Of a DNA stretch of 64,000 nt, positions 35,331 to 46,334 are shown one piece after another (positions within the stretch are counted from its first letter, which is position 1; each line of letters opens with the position of its first letter). The notes under the pieces were generated by a model. It was given only the letters and a program-made list of their open reading frames with translations. It was not told where the DNA came from and did no database searches. The stretch is from NCBI GenBank assembly GCA_946414075.1, contig CAMKNA010000002.1, forward strand, positions 1-64,000, read 5' to 3'. A program made the position numbers and the translations under genes. The DNA is from an uncultured Fibrobacter sp. (GTDB lineage Bacteria > Fibrobacterota > Fibrobacteria > Fibrobacterales > Fibrobacteraceae).

Positions 35331-35363
35331 AAAAAACGCCTACAGGTCCTGCCCGCAGACGTT
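35331..35363 (-). terminator. Terminator of guaB
   Basis: Nine-bp stem with two G-T pairs (arms 35335-35343 and 35355-35363) followed by TTTTTT on the minus strand. It is 29 nt past the guaB stop. Confidence 0.85.
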
Positions 35364-35391
35364 TTCAAACATCAATCGGTCACTCCAGAAA

Positions 35392-36903
<1,512 letters not shown>

Positions 36904-37842
36904 CTACAGCGAAAACACCCGCTTAATGTCGTCCACCCGTTCCGTCACCGTAAGGGCGAGCTTTAACAGCACCGCCGCCTTCTGGGGGGCAAGCCTGCCC
37001 GCGCAAATGCAGCCGGGAGCAAGAGTCTCGTTGAGGGTCACCAGCCCATGATGGGTGCGGCTGGCAACGACCACGGGGATGTCGATTCGTTCCAAAACCT
37101 TGGCCCAGGCCTGGCTGAACTCGCCCGAGCCCGCCCCTGCGATTACCAGGCCGTCCGAAACGCAGGAGGCGTATTCCAGGACCTTCGGGTTTGCATCCAC
37201 CGTAAAGTAGACCACATTCACCCGGGGCAGTTCCTGGAGTTTAGAAACATCGAAAAAGTTCTGTTCCTTGAGGGCGTTCCAGTTGGAACCTTCGCCGGGG
37301 CCATCCACCCCCATGGCATTTATGGCCGAGGCACTACATTTCTGCACACTTCGGGCATCAAAAAGTTCCCCTGCAAAGAACACCCACACCAGGTTTGCCG
37401 GAGGATCATCGTCGATGGCAAAGCCCACCGCCGCCCGGACTGCGCCCAGCAGGTTTGCGGGACCATCGGGATTCTTCGCCGTAGCGGGCTTCATGGAACC
37501 CGTCAAGACCACAGGCTTTTCGCACTTGACCGTAAGGCTTATAAAGTAGGCCGTCTCGTCCATGGTGTCGGTACCGTGGGTCACCACGATGGCATCGACC
37601 GATTCGTCTTCCTGCAGTTCCTTGATGCGGTTCGAAAGTTTTATCCACAGTTTGTCGGTCATGTCGTCGGAATTCACATTGCAGACCTGCTCCGCCGTGA
37701 CTTCGGCGTAGTCCGAAATCTCGGGCACGGACTTGACTAGGTCTTCAGCAGAAATCTGCCCCGAAACATAGCCCGTGTTTTTGCCGGGCTCGCCGACACC
37801 TGCAATGGTGCCGCCTGTCGCGAGAATCACAACCTTCTTCAT
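36904..37842 (-). CDS. L-asparaginase
   Basis: 312 residues from ATG at 37840-37842, which has GGAGG 10 nt upstream. It hydrolyses asparagine to aspartate and ammonia. Both active-site threonine motifs are present: ATGGTIAG at the N-terminus and VTHGTDTMDETAYF. No signal peptide is seen, so it is probably cytoplasmic (type I). It follows the DUF4416 gene by 16 nt and probably shares the pth transcript. Confidence 0.93.
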   Translation of the reverse strand: MKKVVILATGGTIAGVGEPGKNTGYVSGQISAEDLVKSVPEISDYAEVTAEQVCNVNSDDMTDKLWIKLSNRIKELQEDESVDAIVVTHGTDTMDETAYFISLTVKCEKPVVLTGSMKPATAKNPDGPANLLGAVRAAVGFAIDDDPPANLVWVFFAGELFDARSVQKCSASAINAMGVDGPGEGSNWNALKEQNFFDVSKLQELPRVNVVYFTVDANPKVLEYASCVSDGLVIAGAGSGEFSQAWAKVLERIDIPVVVASRTHHGLVTLNETLAPGCICAGRLAPQKAAVLLKLALTVTERVDDIKRVFSL

Positions 37843-37858
37843 TCCTTGCGTCCTCCGC

Positions 37859-38407
37859 CTACAAATCCTGCGATTTCCCGCCACCCGCCTTCTTGAAACG
37901 CTCGCGGATCAACTGCAGGTCGTGCTGGTACGGGTTCCGCTTAAAGTCTTCGAAGGCCCACGCCGTGGGGTGGAACTCGCCCTTGGCGTAAGTCAAAAGC
38001 ATGTCCAGCCACACGCCGCCTCCGGCGTAAAGCTTGAACGGCCCCCGCTTGTAGCTGGGAAGCACCACCTTGTCCAGGTCCATGTAACCGATGTCGATAT
38101 TCACGCGCCGCGCATCAGGGTTTTCTACAGCTGCCATGGTCAGTTCCAGGGCGTTGCTCCGCTCCTTCTCCAGGGCAATCGTCTCCGGCGGGATTTCCTT
38201 TTCGAAAGACACCACCCCGCGATAAAGGCCTTTCCCCATCTCGGGAGCATAATAGGGCGTGCGGTCAAAGGCGAACAGCTTTCCCCTGTGGCGGATACGC
38301 CCCCAAGTGCGTTCCAGGGTCTCCAGAACCTCGGGCCGCCATTCGGCCCCCTGCTGCAGCACAAAGGCTATCAGCTGCGCATTCTCTGAAAATTGCGACG
38401 CTTTCAT
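37859..38407 (-). CDS. DUF4416 family protein
   Basis: 182 residues from ATG at 38405-38407. The pattern FAFDRTPYYAPEMGKGLYRGVVSFE, then LEKERSNALE and NIDIGYMDLDKVVLPS, matches the uncharacterised DUF4416 family. It has no membrane segment or signal peptide. The conserved Tyr/Glu residues suggest an enzyme, but no reaction is known to me. It sits 13 nt after pth and before the asparaginase gene. Confidence 0.75.
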   Translation of the reverse strand: MKASQFSENAQLIAFVLQQGAEWRPEVLETLERTWGRIRHRGKLFAFDRTPYYAPEMGKGLYRGVVSFEKEIPPETIALEKERSNALELTMAAVENPDARRVNIDIGYMDLDKVVLPSYKRGPFKLYAGGGVWLDMLLTYAKGEFHPTAWAFEDFKRNPYQHDLQLIRERFKKAGGGKSQDL

Positions 38408-38420
38408 CGGGCCCCCAAGG

Positions 38421-38975
38421 CTACTTGCCGTTGTAGCGTTCCATGCACTTTTCCATGCCAAACTTGAAATAGCATTCCACCAGGGCCGGGACCTTGGCGA
38501 TAGCCTCTTCGAAAGCGGGGCGGTCTTCCGGCGGGAACTTTGCCAGCACCCAGTTGCTCATGTCGAATTTCGGGGGGCACTTGCCCACCCCAAAACGAAC
38601 CCGGGGGAACTTGTCACCGATATGCTCAATGATGTTTCTGAGCCCGTTCTGCCCGCCATGACTTCCGTCCTTGCGACAACGGATGCGCCCCACATCCAGA
38701 TTGATGTCGTCGCTAAAAACCAGCAGATGGTCCGCCTTCACCTTGTACCAGGTCATCAGGGCCTGCACCGACTCACCGGAAAGATTCATAAAGGTCTGGG
38801 GCTTTGCCAGCAGGCATTCCTCCCCCGCAATATTCACCTTCATGGTAAGCGCCTTGTGTTCGCTTTTCCAATCCTTGTTCGGGTCGGCCAACTTCTCAAC
38901 GGCCATAAATCCCGCGTTGTGGTGGGTGTTGGAATATTGCGTACCAGGATTTCCGAGACCGACGATAATGTACAT
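38421..38975 (-). CDS. pth: Peptidyl-tRNA hydrolase
   Basis: 184 residues. It releases tRNA from stalled peptidyl-tRNA. Motifs are YIIVGLGNPG, NTHHNAGF with the catalytic His, KPQTFMNLSG, and SDDINLDVGRIRCRKDGSHGGQNGL. The start (38973-38975) gives the usual N-terminus; upstream is a heptad repeat and no Shine-Dalgarno. The transcript probably continues through the DUF4416 and asparaginase genes. Confidence 0.97.
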   Translation of the reverse strand: MYIIVGLGNPGTQYSNTHHNAGFMAVEKLADPNKDWKSEHKALTMKVNIAGEECLLAKPQTFMNLSGESVQALMTWYKVKADHLLVFSDDINLDVGRIRCRKDGSHGGQNGLRNIIEHIGDKFPRVRFGVGKCPPKFDMSNWVLAKFPPEDRPAFEEAIAKVPALVECYFKFGMEKCMERYNGK

Positions 38976-38981
38976 ACTAGG

Positions 38982-39009
38982 TGTGGAGTGTGAAATGTGG
39001 AATGTGAGA
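38982..39009. repeat. Heptad repeat, four TGTGRRA-type units
   Basis: Units at 38982-38988, 38989-38995, 38996-39002 and 39003-39009; the first is TGTGGAG and the second TGTGAAA. All four start TGTG. Read on the minus strand the array ends 6 nt before the pth ATG. Confidence 0.8.
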
Positions 39010-39043
39010 TGGTTTGAATTAGAAGTTAAAAATTTTTGTAGGT

Positions 39044-39061
39044 AGGGGGAAGTCTCCCCCT
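39044..39061. repeat. Perfect inverted repeat AGGGGGA-N4-TCCCCCT
   Basis: Seven-base arms around AGTC, the same arms and spacing as at 554-571. No T-run follows. Confidence 0.75.
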
Positions 39062-39084
39062 GATTGCAGCCCCGCCCAGCGTTT

Positions 39085-39117
39085 GTCATTGCGAGGAGTG
39101 AAACGACGAAGCAATCT
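39085..39117. repeat. Interspersed ATTGC...GCAAT repeat (REP-like)
   Basis: Contains GTCATTGCGAGGAGTGAAAC, then CGACGAAGCAATCT. Arms ATTGC and GCAAT flank a conserved core. Near-identical dispersed elements occur in many unrelated bacterial genomes. Confidence 0.65.
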
Positions 39118-39132
39118 CATTCCCGATTCTTT

Positions 39133-39183
39133 GCCGGGGCTTTCATCACCCCCTCTAGCGGGGACACCCCGCAACGCCCCGGC
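39133..39183. repeat. Nested GC-rich palindromes
   Basis: Outer arms GCCGGGGC (39133-39140) and GCCCCGGC (39176-39183) enclose a perfect hairpin GCGGGG-ACA-CCCCGC (39158-39172). No T-run follows. Confidence 0.65.
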
Positions 39184-39272
39184 TACGGACCCAAAGAACA
39201 CCCCGTGAACACTTTGTCCGAATTGTAAGAAAAATGTAACAAAAAAAACAAGGAAAGGGTGCAATCCTGAAT

Positions 39273-39278
39273 TATATT
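39273..39278 (+). promoter_or_regulatory. -10 box of the repeat lipoprotein gene
   Basis: TATATT followed by TAGGAC. The -35 position (39250-39255) is weak. The predicted leader is about 28 nt and contains AAGGAG. Confidence 0.5.
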
Positions 39279-39312
39279 TAGGACAAACTTTAAACCTCAA
39301 AAAGGAGCAAAA

Positions 39313-40050
39313 ATGCTTTCCAAAAAAATCTTCCTCTCTGCCGCTTTCGTATCCATGGCCGGTCTTGTGGCCTGCGGCGACGACAGTTCCTCCAACTCCA
39401 ACTCCAAGGAACTCCCTCCGAGCGTCCCGACCTTCTTTGACCTGGCCGATGTGGAATGTAACGCCGACCGCAAGTGCGAAACGATTATCGTGGAAGAAGG
39501 TCCCGACACCTACGAATGCAACGGAGAAGGGCAGTGGAATATGCTGATTAACAGCATGCCCTCCAAGATTTGCCCCGCCGAAGAAGAAAAGAAGGGCGAA
39601 GAAGGCACTGAAGAAGGTACTGAAGAAGGTGGCGAAGAAGGCGGCAACGGCGAAGAAGGTACTGAAGAAGGTGGCGAAGAAGGCGGCAACGGCGAAGAAG
39701 GTACTGAAGAAAGTGGCGAAGAAGGCGGCAACGGCGAAGAGGGCACCAAAGAACCGACCGGTCCCACTGGCGATGTGGTTTCTTGCCTGCAGGTAGTCAG
39801 CATGATGGGCATTACAACCCAATCCTGCGACGAATATGCCGCAAACTCTGCAAACATTGACTCTTTCAAGGCGGAGTGCGCCGCAATGAATGTGGAAGGT
39901 TTCTTGACCGCTACAGAAGGCACCGGCTGCCCCAAGGACTTCACCAAAAAGTGCGTTGTCAGCAATGATGTTGCCGCCTATTTCTACGAAGAAGAGAACG
40001 CCAACGAAAGCTGCGACGATCTCCTCAGCGACGATGATGACGAAGACTAA
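39313..40050 (+). CDS. Lipoprotein with an acidic tandem repeat
   Basis: 245 residues. Lipobox AGLVACGDD (Cys at residue 21) with a Ser/Asn-rich spacer after it, typical of Fibrobacter-style lipoproteins. The middle (about 96-145) is Glu/Gly-rich with a 14-residue repeat TEEGGEEGGNGEEG. The C-terminal 80 residues have four Cys and end in a poly-acidic tail. I know no function. AAGGAG lies 6 nt before the ATG. A terminator follows, so it is probably monocistronic. Confidence 0.85.
   Translation: MLSKKIFLSAAFVSMAGLVACGDDSSSNSNSKELPPSVPTFFDLADVECNADRKCETIIVEEGPDTYECNGEGQWNMLINSMPSKICPAEEEKKGEEGTEEGTEEGGEEGGNGEEGTEEGGEEGGNGEEGTEESGEEGGNGEEGTKEPTGPTGDVVSCLQVVSMMGITTQSCDEYAANSANIDSFKAECAAMNVEGFLTATEGTGCPKDFTKKCVVSNDVAAYFYEEENANESCDDLLSDDDDED
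39619..39744 (+). repeat. 42-bp in-frame tandem repeat (three copies)
   Basis: Copies at 39619-39660, 39661-39702 and 39703-39744. The first two are identical at DNA level and the third has a few changes. Each codes 14 residues. Such repeats change copy number easily. Confidence 0.9.
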
Positions 40051-40078
40051 AACCGTTCCTTTTACTCCATAAACGAAA

Positions 40079-40113
40079 AAGCCCCCGGAAAGTAGCACCG
40101 GAGGCTTTTCTTT
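40079..40113 (+). terminator. Terminator of the lipoprotein gene
   Basis: Ten-bp stem with one C-A mismatch (arms 40079-40088 and 40098-40107), then TTCTTTT on the plus strand. Confidence 0.85.
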
Positions 40114-40162
40114 TACACTGGGTATACTGCACAAATTATCACCCTTTGACAAAAATTTTTGC

Positions 40163-40168
40163 TATATT
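40163..40168 (+). promoter_or_regulatory. Extended -10 promoter of parE-parC
   Basis: TGC precedes TATATT, giving an extended -10 pattern. No good -35 is seen at 17 bp. The predicted leader is about 107 nt. Confidence 0.5.
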
Positions 40169-40281
40169 AAGGGCAAAGGGCGGACCGGAGCCGCGAGTCC
40201 GGGCAAACACCGCCAGAATTCTCGCAAAATTTCTTAAAATTGGCGAAAAAAGGCACTTTTTTGGTTTTGAAAAGGTAAGAA

Positions 40282-42132
<1,851 letters not shown>

Positions 42133-42153
42133 TAGGCGCGACAAGGCTAGATC

Positions 42154-44712
42154 ATGGACGAAGAACAGAAAACTTTAGGACTTTCCAACGTAAACCACCT
42201 GGAAAAGCTGTACAACGGCTGGTTCCTGGACTACGCGAGCTATACGATTCTCGACCGCGCCGTGCCCTACTTCGAGGACGGTTTAAAGCCGGTGCAGCGC
42301 CGCATTCTGCATACCATGTACGAGATGCACGACGGCAGCTTCCACAAGGTGGCGGGCATCGTGGGCGACACCATGCACTACCACCCCCATGGCGACTCCT
42401 CCATCTACACGGCCCTGGTGAACATGGGCCAGAAGAACCTGCTTATCGAACCGCAGGGTAACTGGGGTAACCCACTTACGGGCGACGAGGCCGCAGCCCC
42501 GCGTTACATCGAAGGCAAGCTCAGCGAATTTGCGCTGGATGTGATGTTCAACCCCGAGACCACCGACTGGATTCCGAACTACGACGGTCGTTCCAAGGAA
42601 CCGGTGACGCTCCCCGCCAAGTTCCCGATCCTGTTGGCCCAGGGTGTCGATGGCATTGCGGTGGGGCTTTCCACCACCATTCTCCCCCACAACTTCAAGG
42701 AACTGTGCCAAGCGAGCATCGACTACCTGCGCGGCCGCAAGTTTACGCTGTACCCGGACTTCTACACGGGCGGCATCATCGACGTCAGCGAATACAACGA
42801 CGGTGAACGGGGCGGACGCCTCAAGGTCCGTGCGAAAATCGAGAAGCTGGACAACAAGACGCTGGTCATCCGCGAAATTCCCTTCGGCACCACCACGGAC
42901 AGCCTTATCGACTCCATCGTGGCGGCCAACGACAAGGGCAAAATCAAGATCAAGCAGATTGTGGACCACACCACCGAAAACGTGGAAATCCAGATCCACC
43001 TGCAGGCTGGTTCCGACCCGCAAGTCGTGATGGACGCGCTCTACGCCTTTACCGACTGCCAGACGACACTGGCCGCCAACAGCTGCGTGATTATCGACAA
43101 GAAGCCCCGCTTCAGCAACACCACCGAACTTTTAAAACTCAGCACCGACCACACGGTACACCTGCTGGATTGGGAGCTGGACAACGAGCTCAAGCACCTG
43201 CAGGACCAGTGGCACATGACGAGCCTCGAGAAAATCTTCATCGAAAAAGAAGTCTACGAGGTCATCAAGAAGGCCAAGACCCACGACGAGATGGTCCAGC
43301 TGATTGACGAAGGCTTGAAGCCTTATGTGCGCAAGCTCCGCCGCGAAGTGACCCGCGAAGAAATTCTGAAGCTGGCCGAAATCCCGGTGCGGCGCATCAG
43401 CCGTTTTGACCGCAAGAAGGCCGACGAATTCCTGGAAGAACTGGACAAGAAGATCGAAGAGGTGAACTACAACAAGGAACATCTCACCGACTACGCCGTG
43501 AACTACTTCAAGAATATCCTGAAGAAGTACGGCGAAGGCCGCGACCGCAAAACGGAAATCGCGGAATTCGGCCAGGTAAGCGCCGTGCATGTGGCTCTCG
43601 CGAACCAGAAACTCTACGTGAACCGCAAGGAAGGCTTCCTGGGCACGGGCATGAAGAAGGAAGAATACCTCTTCGATGTCTCCGAATACGACGACCTTAT
43701 CGTGTTTAAGGCCGACGGCAGCTTCAAGGTGGTTCGCGTCAGCGACAAGGATTTCGTGGGCAAGAACATCGTACTTGTGGAAAAGTTCAACAAGGACGAC
43801 GAACGCCACATCTACAATGTGATCCACCAGGATGGCAAGGATGGTACCGCCTACATCAAGCGCTTCAATGTGGGTGGCGTGACCCGCGACAAAGACTACT
43901 ATATGGGCAAGAACAAGCCCGGTAGCCGCCTGCTCTACATGTCCAGCAACCTGAACGGCGAAGCCGAAGTGGTGGAAGTCACGCTGAAGCCGCGGCCCCG
44001 TACCAAGCTGAACTTCGAAGTGGACTTCAGCTCCATCGAAGTAAAGGGCCGCGGCGCCATGGGCAATATCGTTACCAAGTACCCGGTCAAGACGGTCCGT
44101 CGTGTCCGCAAGGGCGTAAGCACTCTCGGGGCCCGCGTCCTGTACTTTGACGCTCCCTCGGGACTCATCAGCTCCCAGAGAAGGGGCAACCGTATCGGTG
44201 AATTCGGCGACAAGGACAAGATCCTTATCGTGAAGGAAAACGGCACCGCCCGCGTCCACGACATGGCAGACCCGATCCTCGTGGGTACAGGTGTCAAGTA
44301 CATCCACAAGTTCGACCCCACCCAGGTCTTTACGGTCCTGTACTTCGAAGGCGGCAACTTCAACTACATGGTAAAACGATTCAACCTGGAAGGCTGTCCC
44401 ATGACGACGGAATTCAGCCTGGTGACCGACCACAAGGACACCCAGATGATCGAGTTCTTCGCCACAGACGATGCCCGCCAGCTCATGGAATACCAGGTGG
44501 GCCGCGAAGTCCAGAAAGAAGAATTAGACCTAACTGAAGTTGCCGACATCAAGAGCTACAAGGCCATGGGAAGCAAGTTCACCGCCAAGAAGGTCAAGCG
44601 CACAAGCCGCATCACCCCGCCCGACCCGTTCAGCGACGAAGTCGAAGAGGATTCTTCTAGCGCATCCGATGTGACCGTCAAGGACGACGACGATATCGAC
44701 CTGTTCAAATAA
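42154..44712 (+). CDS. parC: DNA topoisomerase IV subunit A (ParC type)
   Basis: 852 residues. This is the DNA breakage-reunion half of topoisomerase IV. The catalytic Tyr is in AAAPRYIEGKLSEFAL (about residue 120). The QRR-type motif YASYTILDRAVP-GLKPVQRRILH is near the start. A coiled region follows at about 375-460. The C-terminal third holds beta-propeller blades and an acidic tail (SSASDVTVKDDDDIDLFK). Together with parE it decatenates replicated chromosomes. Confidence 0.94.
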   Translation: MDEEQKTLGLSNVNHLEKLYNGWFLDYASYTILDRAVPYFEDGLKPVQRRILHTMYEMHDGSFHKVAGIVGDTMHYHPHGDSSIYTALVNMGQKNLLIEPQGNWGNPLTGDEAAAPRYIEGKLSEFALDVMFNPETTDWIPNYDGRSKEPVTLPAKFPILLAQGVDGIAVGLSTTILPHNFKELCQASIDYLRGRKFTLYPDFYTGGIIDVSEYNDGERGGRLKVRAKIEKLDNKTLVIREIPFGTTTDSLIDSIVAANDKGKIKIKQIVDHTTENVEIQIHLQAGSDPQVVMDALYAFTDCQTTLAANSCVIIDKKPRFSNTTELLKLSTDHTVHLLDWELDNELKHLQDQWHMTSLEKIFIEKEVYEVIKKAKTHDEMVQLIDEGLKPYVRKLRREVTREEILKLAEIPVRRISRFDRKKADEFLEELDKKIEEVNYNKEHLTDYAVNYFKNILKKYGEGRDRKTEIAEFGQVSAVHVALANQKLYVNRKEGFLGTGMKKEEYLFDVSEYDDLIVFKADGSFKVVRVSDKDFVGKNIVLVEKFNKDDERHIYNVIHQDGKDGTAYIKRFNVGGVTRDKDYYMGKNKPGSRLLYMSSNLNGEAEVVEVTLKPRPRTKLNFEVDFSSIEVKGRGAMGNIVTKYPVKTVRRVRKGVSTLGARVLYFDAPSGLISSQRRGNRIGEFGDKDKILIVKENGTARVHDMADPILVGTGVKYIHKFDPTQVFTVLYFEGGNFNYMVKRFNLEGCPMTTEFSLVTDHKDTQMIEFFATDDARQLMEYQVGREVQKEELDLTEVADIKSYKAMGSKFTAKKVKRTSRITPPDPFSDEVEEDSSSASDVTVKDDDDIDLFK

Positions 44713-44751
44713 AGTGCAAGACCAGCGTCAAGCAAGACAATAAGCAAAATT

Positions 44752-44785
44752 AAAGGCCGGGGCGAACGCCCTGGCCTTTTGCTAC
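44752..44785. terminator. Bidirectional terminator between parC and pilQ
   Basis: Twelve-bp stem with one G-T pair (arms 44752-44763 and 44768-44779), 4-nt loop GAAC, then TTTTG on the plus strand. It lies between convergent parC and pilQ. Confidence 0.85.
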
Positions 44786-44801
44786 ACATTTTCAAGAGAA
44801 A

Positions 44802-46334
44802 TTATTCCCAGTCGCTATCGTTCTTTGCAGCAGGAGCCGGGGCAGCGGGAGCCTTGGAAGCAGCGGGTTTTTCTTCTTGCTTTGCAGGAGCCTGCTGCTT
44901 AGCAGGAGCTGCTGCAGGGGCCTTCTTTTCAGCGGGTTTCTGTTCAACCTTCTGAGCGGCAGGAGCCTCCGTAGCACCGTTTTTTTCTGCAGAAACTTCA
45001 GAAGTTTCGATGCTGCCGATGTAGTTGCGGATAATACGGGGCGTCACAAATATCACCAGGTCCTTCTTAACCACGGACTTACGGGAATACTTAAACAGGT
45101 TGCCGAACAGCGGGATATCCTTCAGGAACGGGATGCCGCTCTCAGATTCCTGAGTTTCGTTACGGGTCAGACCACCGATAACCACAGTTTCACCATCAGC
45201 CACAACCACCTTGGTCTTGGCCTCCTGGGTACTAATCACGATCTCACCCTTGGAGTCGTAGTCATAGGAGTTGTTTTCGGGGTGCAGGTCCAGCAAGATG
45301 CGATTGTCGCCAGAGACATGGGGCGTCACCGTCAACTTGATACCCGTTTCCACCAGCTGGGTAGAAGACTCACCACTATCGTCAATCACACGGATAGAAA
45401 CCTTGTCACCCATGAACACCTGGGCTTCGGTGTTGTCCAAGGTAGAAACCTGGGGGCTGGCCAAAACTTCCGTAGAAGCGTCACCCATCAGGTTGGAAAT
45501 GGCAAGCTGCAAATGGTTATCCAGCACGCTGGTGGTGATGGCGGTAGAAGCACCACTCACAGCAGGAGACACACCGTTGTTGGGGAAAGAACGGATAGCG
45601 GCACTGGTACGCGTATCCCCAGCCTTGCTTCCGTTAGCAGCCGCCGCAGTGCCGGGAGTAAGGGCCGTGGTACCCATGGTAGCGGTCCAGTCCACGCCCA
45701 GTTCACGGGCAAGCTCGCTATTCACCACCACAAGCTTCGCAGTAATCATGATCTGGAGTGTTTCAACATCCAACTCAGTCAGCGCATTTTCCATCTGTTC
45801 AATGCGGTTATCCGTATCGTAAACAATGATAGAGTTGGTGCGTTCCACCACCGTAATGCGGCCACGATTGGACTTCATGCTTTCAAGCACCTTGACCAAA
45901 TCATCGGCCTTGGCATGCTGCACCTGGAAATTCCTACGGACCAGGGGCGAATTCTGTTCAGCCTGAGCTTCTTCATCCGCAATTTTCTTCAGCTTGGCCT
46001 GATAGGTACTGGAACGCTGGATGACAATGTACTTGTCCTGAATAAGCCAGGTCAGGTCATTGATTTCGCAGATAATGTCCAGGGACTCCTGCCAAGTCTT
46101 CTTTGTGATTTTGAGGCTCATTTTACCCTTTACATCGGGAGCAAGGAGAATGTCCACACCCGCCGTCACGGAAAGGGAGCGGAATACGGCATCAAAGTCC
46201 ATATCCACAAAGGTGAAGTTATAGAGCTTCTTGTTAGGCTCCGAAGGACCACTCTCCGCAGGCTGCTGGGCGAATACCGCTGCAAGCCCCACGGTTAGAA
46301 GCATAATGAGAATGATCTTGGCTACTTTTTTCAC
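44802..46334 (-). CDS. pilQ: Type IV pilus secretin PilQ
   Basis: 510 residues. Forms the outer-membrane pore for the pilus. Signal peptide about 1-22. It has a STN/N0-type domain (FVDMDFDAVFRSLS), one N1-like domain, and the secretin core (about 190-430) with VVADGETVVIGGLTRNE and VPFLKDIPLFGNLFKY-type IPFLKDIPLFG, ending in DLVIFVTPRII. An Ala/Pro/Lys-rich tail (about 445-500) is unusual. No AMIN domains precede N0; an AMIN domain sits instead in the neighbouring protein. The start is GTG overlapping the upstream stop (GTGA). Confidence 0.93.
   Translation of the reverse strand: MKKVAKIILIMLLTVGLAAVFAQQPAESGPSEPNKKLYNFTFVDMDFDAVFRSLSVTAGVDILLAPDVKGKMSLKITKKTWQESLDIICEINDLTWLIQDKYIVIQRSSTYQAKLKKIADEEAQAEQNSPLVRRNFQVQHAKADDLVKVLESMKSNRGRITVVERTNSIIVYDTDNRIEQMENALTELDVETLQIMITAKLVVVNSELARELGVDWTATMGTTALTPGTAAAANGSKAGDTRTSAAIRSFPNNGVSPAVSGASTAITTSVLDNHLQLAISNLMGDASTEVLASPQVSTLDNTEAQVFMGDKVSIRVIDDSGESSTQLVETGIKLTVTPHVSGDNRILLDLHPENNSYDYDSKGEIVISTQEAKTKVVVADGETVVIGGLTRNETQESESGIPFLKDIPLFGNLFKYSRKSVVKKDLVIFVTPRIIRNYIGSIETSEVSAEKNGATEAPAAQKVEQKPAEKKAPAAAPAKQQAPAKQEEKPAASKAPAAPAPAAKNDSDWE

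Larger units (their letters stand above)
38976..39312. other. Long intergenic region with several repeat types
   Basis: 337 bp between pth (minus) and a lipoprotein gene (plus). From left to right: a heptad array (38982-39009), a hairpin (39044-39061), an ATTGC-type interspersed repeat (39085-39117), a nested GC palindrome (39133-39183), and the lipoprotein promoter (TATATT at 39273-39278). No gene is supported. Confidence 0.75.

Noticed and set aside
39598..39744. Possible CRISPR-like array
   Set aside because: The repeats are adjacent and in frame with no spacers; it is a coding minisatellite.
39019..40152. 377-codon minus-strand frame with FFATFFSTF repeats
   Set aside because: It is the reverse of the acidic repeat lipoprotein gene, which has a lipobox, a ribosome site and a terminator.
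43132..44433. 433-codon frame antisense to parC
   Set aside because: Shadow of a conserved gene, with no signal or domain.
44877..46298. 473-codon plus-strand frame opposite pilQ
   Set aside because: Shadow of the secretin gene; no start signal.
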